Source of the DNA: Pseudophaeomoniella oleicola | Taxonomy: Eukaryota > Ascomycota > Eurotiomycetes > Phaeomoniellales > Phaeomoniellaceae | DNA: 64,000 nucleotides | NCBI GenBank assembly: GCA_003868215.1 | Contig: QWDQ01000036.1 | Span: 1-64,000 of the forward strand | Direction of reading: 5' to 3' | In this document: in pieces, positions 58,049 to 64,000 of the stretch | Layout: every line of letters starts with the position of its first letter | How positions within the stretch are numbered: position 1 is the first letter of the stretch | Translations under genes and position numbers: made by a program | Notes under the pieces: generated by a model | The model's database searches: none | The model's input: the letters and a program-made list of their open reading frames with translations, nothing else | What the model was told of the DNA's origin: nothing

Positions 58049-59794
58049 ATGGCCTACATTCCTATCCTTGGGTTGCTTGCCTTGTTAGCACCGAAAGTAG
58101 GAGCCCAAACCGAACTCCATGAAGTCATATACGGCGCATTCCTATACACACTATACGGTGACAGAACTCCATATGTCCTTCCTGACCCAACCTTGACACC
58201 GCTTGGCGCACAACAGTTATACACGGCTGGTGCTGGTTTTCGAAATCGCTATGTGAATCCTATAACTAGCTCGGACGGAATAAGTACTGCTGTGGCTGGA
58301 ATATCGCCGTATAATATTGATAACTCACAGCTTTCAATCTTATCTTACGCGGATTCAGCCTTTGTAGCCTCGGCGCAAGCTTTCATGCAGGGACTGTATC
58401 CTCCAGTGCAATCAACCTCGAACTATTCATTCCAGAGCGGAGAGTCGGAACTCGCAAATGGCTCCAACGTTGACTTCCCACTCGACGGATATCAGTATAG
58501 CCAGCTGTATACAGCTTCTGACGTTGACCTCAACTCCATTTGGGTTGCAGGGAATCTCAATTGCCCAGAATACACAGCGTCCAGGAGCGAATACTTCGCA
58601 AGCGACGAATACGAGCAACTTCTCGAAGATTCGCAGAGTTTCTATCAGGAGCTCCAAGCCAATGTTCTGGATGGCATCTTTCCAAACTCCAGTATTGGAT
58701 ACTTCGATGCGTACTACATCTGGGATTATCTCAATTATGGATATATCCACAACGACACCGTTGCGTCCGCCATGTCCGCCGAACAACTTGCTCGAGCTCG
58801 GAATTTAGCTGACCAGTGGATCTTTGCAACAAATGGCGACCTCAGCGCATCGGGCTCGGAGAAAGGCGATCACATCAGAGCCATAGGAGGAAGGGCATTG
58901 GCGTCAGAGTTGGCCCGCGCCATGTATACAAATATCAATACCGAAGGCGAAGATAACAAAATGGTCATGTTGTTCGGAAGTTATGAGCCAATGGTAGCGT
59001 TCACATCTCTCGCCGGACTGGCTACCACACAGAATGCTCAATTCTTCGGGCAACCCAATCTCGGATCTTCGATGGTTTTTGAGCTATACGCGCTTCAGAG
59101 CAATATGTCCAACCAGTACCCTGACATAGACGACCTCATGATCAGATTCCTCTTCCAGAATGGTTCTGGCAGCGACCTTGTCGCTTATCCACTGTTTGGC
59201 AACGGCCCAAGCGAAATTGGCATCTCCTTCAACGAATTCATGACTGGATTGGAAAACTTCATGATTCTTAGCATTGAGGACTGGTGTGAAACATGCAACA
59301 GTGACAACGTCTTCTGTCCAGCGTTCGAAGAAGGTTCCGGAAGTGGTATACCCTCTCCGTCACCATCAGACGGTGGTTCCAGCATACGTTCGACAAGTGG
59401 TATGAAACCTGCAGTTGCTGGCGTCATTGGAGCCATCATCACCCTTGTCCTTGTTGCATTGATTGCCGGTCTCGCAATGGCTCTGTTGGGTATACGAGTT
59501 TATCGCATGAAGACAAAGCGACGATCAGAACTCAATGGTTTCAAAGGCGGTGAGAAGCTTGCAAGTGATCAGGATCTTTCTATCACAAAGTCTGTCGTTG
59601 GTGCATCGGTCGTCCCTTCGGGCAGCGAACCTCCGAAAGGCCATGAGCGAATCGGCAGCTGGGAAATGGGCCCAGGAAATCCAAAAGAGACACAGCAGAC
59701 TGTTCCACCTGCAGCGAAGCGACCAAGCTTTGAGGATGATGACATACATGTCACTGCCTTTTCACAGCCAGTGAAGCCCAACGACAGGGTTTAA
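58049..59794 (+). CDS. Membrane-anchored histidine-phosphatase-like protein lacking catalytic histidines
   Basis: A single-exon 581-residue protein. A signal peptide (IPILGLLALLAPKVGAQ) is followed by a lumenal or extracellular domain of the histidine phosphatase superfamily (phosphoglycerate-mutase-like fold). The N-terminal block is FLYTLYGDRTPYVL, TPLGAQQLYTAG and NIDNSQLSILS. Where active members have RHG, this has LYG, so the phosphohistidine residue is missing. Where they have HD near the C-terminal block, this has MLFGSYEPMVAF, so the second His is missing as well. A single transmembrane helix at about 453-481 (AVAGVIGAIITLVLVALIAG) and a basic cytosolic tail follow. I infer a type I membrane pseudoenzyme; several sequons (NYS, NGS, NSS, NDT) fit glycosylation. 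A Ser/Pro-rich linker precedes the helix. Confidence 0.8.
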   Translation: MAYIPILGLLALLAPKVGAQTELHEVIYGAFLYTLYGDRTPYVLPDPTLTPLGAQQLYTAGAGFRNRYVNPITSSDGISTAVAGISPYNIDNSQLSILSYADSAFVASAQAFMQGLYPPVQSTSNYSFQSGESELANGSNVDFPLDGYQYSQLYTASDVDLNSIWVAGNLNCPEYTASRSEYFASDEYEQLLEDSQSFYQELQANVLDGIFPNSSIGYFDAYYIWDYLNYGYIHNDTVASAMSAEQLARARNLADQWIFATNGDLSASGSEKGDHIRAIGGRALASELARAMYTNINTEGEDNKMVMLFGSYEPMVAFTSLAGLATTQNAQFFGQPNLGSSMVFELYALQSNMSNQYPDIDDLMIRFLFQNGSGSDLVAYPLFGNGPSEIGISFNEFMTGLENFMILSIEDWCETCNSDNVFCPAFEEGSGSGIPSPSPSDGGSSIRSTSGMKPAVAGVIGAIITLVLVALIAGLAMALLGIRVYRMKTKRRSELNGFKGGEKLASDQDLSITKSVVGASVVPSGSEPPKGHERIGSWEMGPGNPKETQQTVPPAAKRPSFEDDDIHVTAFSQPVKPNDRV

Positions 59795-60563
59795 ATATTG
59801 CATCAGACATCGGAGGACGCCATTCGTACCACCTTTTTCCATGATCTAAGCTTCGAAGATCTCTCGTTCAACCTCTATGATACCCCTTATATTTCCAATT
59901 GCTACTCTCTTTGTCTGGTGCGGCGATAATGGATCCCAAATCACACAGCTTACGGATCAGACTCGTTAGGGTCTTCACAAGATCAACTGGTTCCATCGCT
60001 ACTTTGTGCATAGGTCGGAATTTCCTTCATGGTGGCATCAGCTCAGTCTAGCATGCATGTAGACACTTCATAGTTACAAGCAGCCCTCTACTGGCCTGAA
60101 AGCGTCTTGTGCATTTGAGCTAGTGTATCTCTTTATACCCTCATTCTCCGGCAATATTGACGCTCTCTCTGCTCTGGTTTCTGTGAGGATTGGACAATGT
60201 TTCGACAACAGCCTACACATTGCAAGTCTCGGCGGGTCTCGCGGGTCTTTTGATCATTAATTACATTTAAATGTATCCGCCGAGATCTCACATTTTCTCT
60301 AATTGTTATTTCAATCTGTAAAATTCATAAATTGCTTTGATATCTCCATCATCACCTTTCACGAACAACGACTAATTATTTATTGCATGCTTTCGGGAAG
60401 TGGGCATTCTCCAGGTGGAGACGGAACTGTGATTTCGGCTAAAAGAAAATCCTTTCCGGTTACTCCATCGAAATCTCCAATCGCCAATCCCCTCTAAGTT
60501 ATCTTGCAGAGCAAACCCTCACTTCTTGCCCTAACAGACCATTTTGGGCGAACTTCAGAGTAC
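59795..60563. other. Intergenic stretch, phosphatase-like gene to TBF1-like gene
   Basis: 769 bp between tandem plus-strand genes, with the 3' end of one and the promoter of the other. GGTCTCGCGGGTCTT-type short repeat near 60233-60250. No gene seen. Confidence 0.5.
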
Positions 60564-62907
60564 ATGATGAGCGCGACGCGCCCTGACTCTCCAGTCGCTA
60601 CTACATCAAGCCATGTGACAACGACTCAACCACAGGGGCCCAGGCCCATTGATGATTCTTCAGGTCCGTGAAGCAGCCCTCCCACCTCTGATGTCCTCTG
60701 TAAATTGATAAAGTCATCACTACCCTCGTTCGATCTCTGGATTCGGTGTTAACCCCTTGGCAGCTGTTGACTTCGACATCGCCTCTCAGCCAACTGACGA
60801 CGATGGATACCGCATTGTCAAAAAACGTAGGACTGGGTCCGTAAATGCTGAGGACAATGTCATTACGAGTCTACCTCAACTACCCGATGGCCCTCCAGAG
60901 ATTGCTATCGATCAGTCCGACATCTTCGAGAATGTCGCTCGCATCGCAAGGGCTTTTGATGGGACAGGAGATTCTCTACAGGAAGGCGCCTACGATGCGC
61001 AGTCAGCACTGGCTGATCTGAGACGTCAAATCCAGGATGATGATCTCGTGATCCCCTCGAAGCCGTCGGTCAGTCCCAAAGTACAGGGATTCGCCAAAAC
61101 GGTCTCCCGGATGAAACTCGACAGTTTACCCATCTTAGACAACTTGGTATGTTTCATAGACTCTTAACTGACAATGATATTCTGATACATTGTGTAGTCA
61201 ACCCAATTGCTATCAACCTTAGCAAAGTCGTCGTATCAAGACATGGTGTCGCTGCTCTCCCGACCCGAGACTGAAACCGGCCAGGAGTATACAGCACTGA
61301 TAGACCTCTTCAATCATACCAAGCGAGTGTACTCCATCAAGTCTCCGTTTTTGGACCCATCGATTTTGGATCTCACCGACGCTTCACAAATTGACACCTT
61401 GAGGAAAGCCAATGTTGCAACATTTGCTTCCGGTCTCTTTGGAGCACATGACATCAGCCTTTTCGACATGAACAAGCATTTTCTTGAAGTATTTGTACCT
61501 GAAGGTGGTCGCTTGTTGAAGGCCCAGGGCTCATTGTTTCTCGACTTGAAGACTCAAGCGTTCATTCATTCCAATAAGGACAGGGGCTTAAGTACAGATA
61601 TACTTCACAGCCTCTTTCCCAACGATTTGGAAGGCCACATCCTTTCGCGCCGACCTGGTGCTCGTGGTCTTGCGCCGAGCGAACAAGACTTTATCAAACG
61701 GGTCCTGTCTCGTCGGGAGATTCTCCTCAACGACATCAAAACAGCAGAGGGTATGCAAGGCCTACCGGAGAAGTATCGCTGGCAAGACTTTCTTCGCGAT
61801 GTTCTTTCATACATTTCAAAGAATTTCGAGATAATTACTTCTCAAACCAGTAAGAAGACGGTCAAGGAACAAAGTCAAATTCCTGACCCCCAGTCTCACG
61901 TGTTGTCTCAGACACAGCTAGAGAACAACTTCCAAGTCTTGCCGGCAAAAGCTCCAGCTTCGGAGGTCCACGCTGAACAGCCTAAAGATGACGACTTTGT
62001 TGCCAAGGCTGCCAGGGCGGCGCAGATTGCACTTCAAGGCCACGGAATGAGCATGTCTCCGCCTCCGTTCGAGCAAACTCCTTTGCAACTTCCAACCACT
62101 CCAGATCAACAATTCTCAGGAATGCCGGCGTTTCAGGAGTATCAGCCTCCAGGCGCTAGCAATGCGTCACGATCTAACGGCGCACCGGGTTACGGGAGAG
62201 AGGTGCCCCATGTAAGTCAGTCGGCTCCCACGCAAGTCCTTTACGAACGAGCCAGGATGGCCGCAAGTGCGAAGTCATCCCCGGCAGCTCGCAAAGGGAA
62301 TACGCCCAGCCAAAGGAGGCCCTGGACAACCGAGGAGGAGAATGCACTGATGGCAGGCCTTGATCGTGTACGAGGTCCTCATTGGAGTCAGATTCTTGCC
62401 ATGTTCGGCCCTGGAGGTACCATTAACGAATCCCTGAAGGATCGCAATCAGGTGCAATTGAAAGATAAGGCCCGAAATTTGAAGCTTTTCTTCCTCAAGA
62501 GCGGTATTGAAGTTCCTTACTATCTAAAATACGTTACGGGAGACTTGAAGACTCGAGCTCCGAGCCAAGCTTCAAAGAACGAAGCCAGGGATCGAGATCG
62601 TCATCGAGGCGAAGAGGATAAAGCACATTATGATGGCGTTCAAGGCATCATGGCTCTTGCAGGAGGTCATTCTGGGTACACCACCGACGTCAGTACGTCA
62701 AGCAGTCTACCTGAAAGCGCCCAAGCGGCTTACGACCGAGTGATGAACGCGATTGGAAATCAGCACATGAGCGATGAGCCCCTGGATCCTGATTTGACGC
62801 CACATCTTGGTGTTATGTCGCCCATCGGTACGCCTGATATTGCCAGTCCGTCGCAACAGCAAGTTCAACCTTCGAACAACATGCAACCACAGTCGAGTGG
62901 TGAATGA
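60564..62907 (+). CDS. TBF1: Telobox Myb protein, Tbf1-like telomere-repeat-binding factor
   Basis: Three exons: 60564-60663, 60764-61146 and 61198-62907, giving 730 residues. The central part (about residues 165-375) is an all-helical region resembling the dimerisation (TRFH-like) domain of TRF/Tbf1/Taz1 proteins. A single Myb/telobox domain at about 534-600 carries RRPWTTEEENALMAGLDRVR, HWSQILAMFGPGGTINE and the telobox RNQVQLKDKARNLKLFFLK. Such proteins bind TTAGGG-type repeats at telomeres and at promoters such as ribosomal-protein and snoRNA genes. The N-terminus is Ser/Thr/Pro-rich with a basic KKRRTGS patch; the linker before the Myb domain is Gln/Pro-rich. The introns (100 and 51 nt) keep frame. 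ATG 60567 is the next possible start. Confidence 0.88.
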
Positions 62908-63300
62908 AAAGGATGAAGGTCGTATGAGACATACTTCAGCGTTATTATGTATCTACTTGGAACTTTTGATCCAAGCCTGACCAAGGTGGCAACGTCTGGA
63001 TCCGGATTTTTCTTTTTCTTTCAGAGATACCCCATGTTAAGTACTTGCAAGGATAAGATATGCAGTATGATTGCTTCATTTTCGTCGTGAACCTACGACT
63101 TTAGTGTACTAGAAGATTCATTGTACATAGTACTAGTAGTGTTCTCTGCGGGATAATAATTAGCCGAATAATGGTCAGTGCTCCAGATTTGCTCATCCCC
63201 GCATCACGTGATTTCATTGTAGAGCCTCTATCCAGGGACCGCGATCCTCATTCATCAACCTCCAATCACGCCTCTCACCATATCACCATTTCACATCATC
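62908..63300. other. Intergenic stretch upstream of TAF10
   Basis: 393 bp between tandem plus-strand genes. A CATCA-rich segment directly precedes the TAF10 start. Nothing else seen. Confidence 0.5.
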
Positions 63301-64000
63301 ATGGCAGACTCGGCGCAACCGTCGCAGGACGCCCCTCTAGTGGACGACAACGAGATTGAACAGGATCCAGATGTGGGCATGGCCGGTACTGATGATCAAC
63401 AACCAGCACCAAGTCAACCTGTTGCGTCGGATGTTCCAGATATGTCATTACCGCTTCCCCCTCCCAGTCGGAAAGACGCGACCCTGAGAGAGTTCTTGAG
63501 TAAGATGGATGAATTTGCGCCCATTGTAAGTGAGCATTTGTGACCCTGCACGCGACGCGACCTTGCTCGATTATTCCACTCGCAGTCACAAGCCATTACA
63601 ATATCTATCCCCTCAAATTCTACCCTCTTATTGGACTTCAACTTGGACTGACCATCTATGCCTCAGATTCCTGACGCTGTGACATCTCATTACCTCACTT
63701 TAGCAGGTTTACCACCACCGCCTCTGCCTGGTACCCCATCATCACCACACTCCACACCCCCACAACTCGCGCGTCTTCTCTCTCTAGCAACCCAAAAATT
63801 CATCGCCGATATTGCTGCAGATTCCTATCAATACTCCCGTATCCGTGCTGGCAACACCTCTTCGTCTACCAACCCGCTCGGTATACCTGGTCAGCCACCG
63901 GGCGCTATCGGTGCGGCGGCCGGGGCTGGTGCTCCAAGCGAGAAACAAAAGGCGGGTGGTAAAGAAGCTCACTTAGGACAGGCGAGACCAGGATTCGGAG
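63301..64000 (+). CDS. TAF10: TFIID/SAGA subunit TAF10 (partial, runs off the window)
   Basis: Two exons seen: 63301-63525 and 63667 to the end of the window; the C-terminus is missing. The histone-fold region is plain: [15 protein letters not shown] at the end of exon 1, [15 protein letters not shown] at the start of exon 2 and [20 protein letters not shown], then [11 protein letters not shown]10 (yeast TAF25) is shared by TFIID and SAGA and pairs with TAF3, TAF8 or SPT7 by histone folds. The N-terminal 50 residues are acidic and disordered. Proline- and Gly/Ala-rich insertions ([19 protein letters not shown] and [16 protein letters not shown]) lie inside the domain, as fungal TAF10 tends to have. 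The intron (141 nt) has GTAAGT and CTCAG ends and keeps frame. Confidence 0.93.

Overview
This 64 kb window is ordinary nuclear DNA from a filamentous ascomycete (Pezizomycotina). The signs are short 45-65 nt introns with GTAAGT/GTATGT-type donors and CTAAC/CTGAC-like branch sites, compact genes with 0-7 introns, fungus-typical proteins (NRC-2-type kinase, vacuolar acid trehalase, She4/Cro1 myosin chaperone, Tbf1-like telobox protein), and pyrimidine-rich intergenic DNA. A Leotiomycetes-like species is plausible, but I cannot prove the class without a search. I recognise no rRNA, tRNA, CRISPR array, virus-like element or intact transposon. GC content looks fairly even by eye, with no sign of RIP-type AT-rich islands.

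Layout. 1-0.3 kb: probable last exon of a plus-strand gene that starts outside the window. 1.3-3.8 kb: a PLP-homeostasis protein (YggS/PROSC family) and a ComA/HSA32-family protein with a mitochondrial-looking N-terminus, both on minus. 6.1-8.0 kb: a four-exon homeobox transcription factor on minus, followed by a 6.2 kb stretch without credible genes, which is its whole upstream region. 14.2-21.1 kb: THO complex subunit 1 (minus) and the Aquarius/Cwf11 helicase (plus), divergent from a 558 bp spacer; both act on nascent mRNP and R-loops. 21.8-25.2 kb: an RBR ubiquitin ligase and NC2-beta, convergent. 26.3-30.8 kb: three oxidoreductases (SDR, FAD-dependent Tda3-like, SDR). 31.2-32.3 kb: the Smc5/6 RING subunit Nse1. 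33.8-37.2 kb: acid trehalase. 37.8-40.4 kb: the UCS chaperone She4/Cro1 (minus). 41.9-46.5 kb: TFIIH subunit Tfb4 and the DEAH helicase Prp43, convergent. 47.1-48.7 kb: an intron-dense, signal-peptide-bearing agmatinase ending in RDEL. 49.4-51.4 kb: an NRC-2-type AGC kinase. 53.4-56.3 kb: a 931-residue protein I do not recognise. 58.0-59.8 kb: a membrane-anchored histidine-phosphatase-like protein that lacks the catalytic histidines. 60.6-62.9 kb: a Tbf1-like telobox protein. 63.3 kb to the end: the 5' part of TAF10.

Most genes are core nuclear gene-expression machinery: THO, Aquarius, Prp43, NC2, TFIIH, TAF10, Tbf1 and Nse1. I see no operon-like or biosynthetic cluster. The signals most worth following are (a) a perfect 12-bp palindrome, TACTACGTAGTA, present six times and always between genes; (b) stop-free introns of a length divisible by three that interrupt the recognition helix of the homeodomain and the ATP-binding lysine region of the NRC-2 kinase; (c) the 6.2 kb empty region upstream of the homeobox gene; (d) a secretory-pathway agmatinase with an ER-retrieval-like tail; (e) the histidine-phosphatase-like membrane protein without its histidines; and (f) the unrecognised 931-residue protein. 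Exon boundaries were read by eye from splice signals and reading-frame continuity. All joined coding sequences sum to whole codons.
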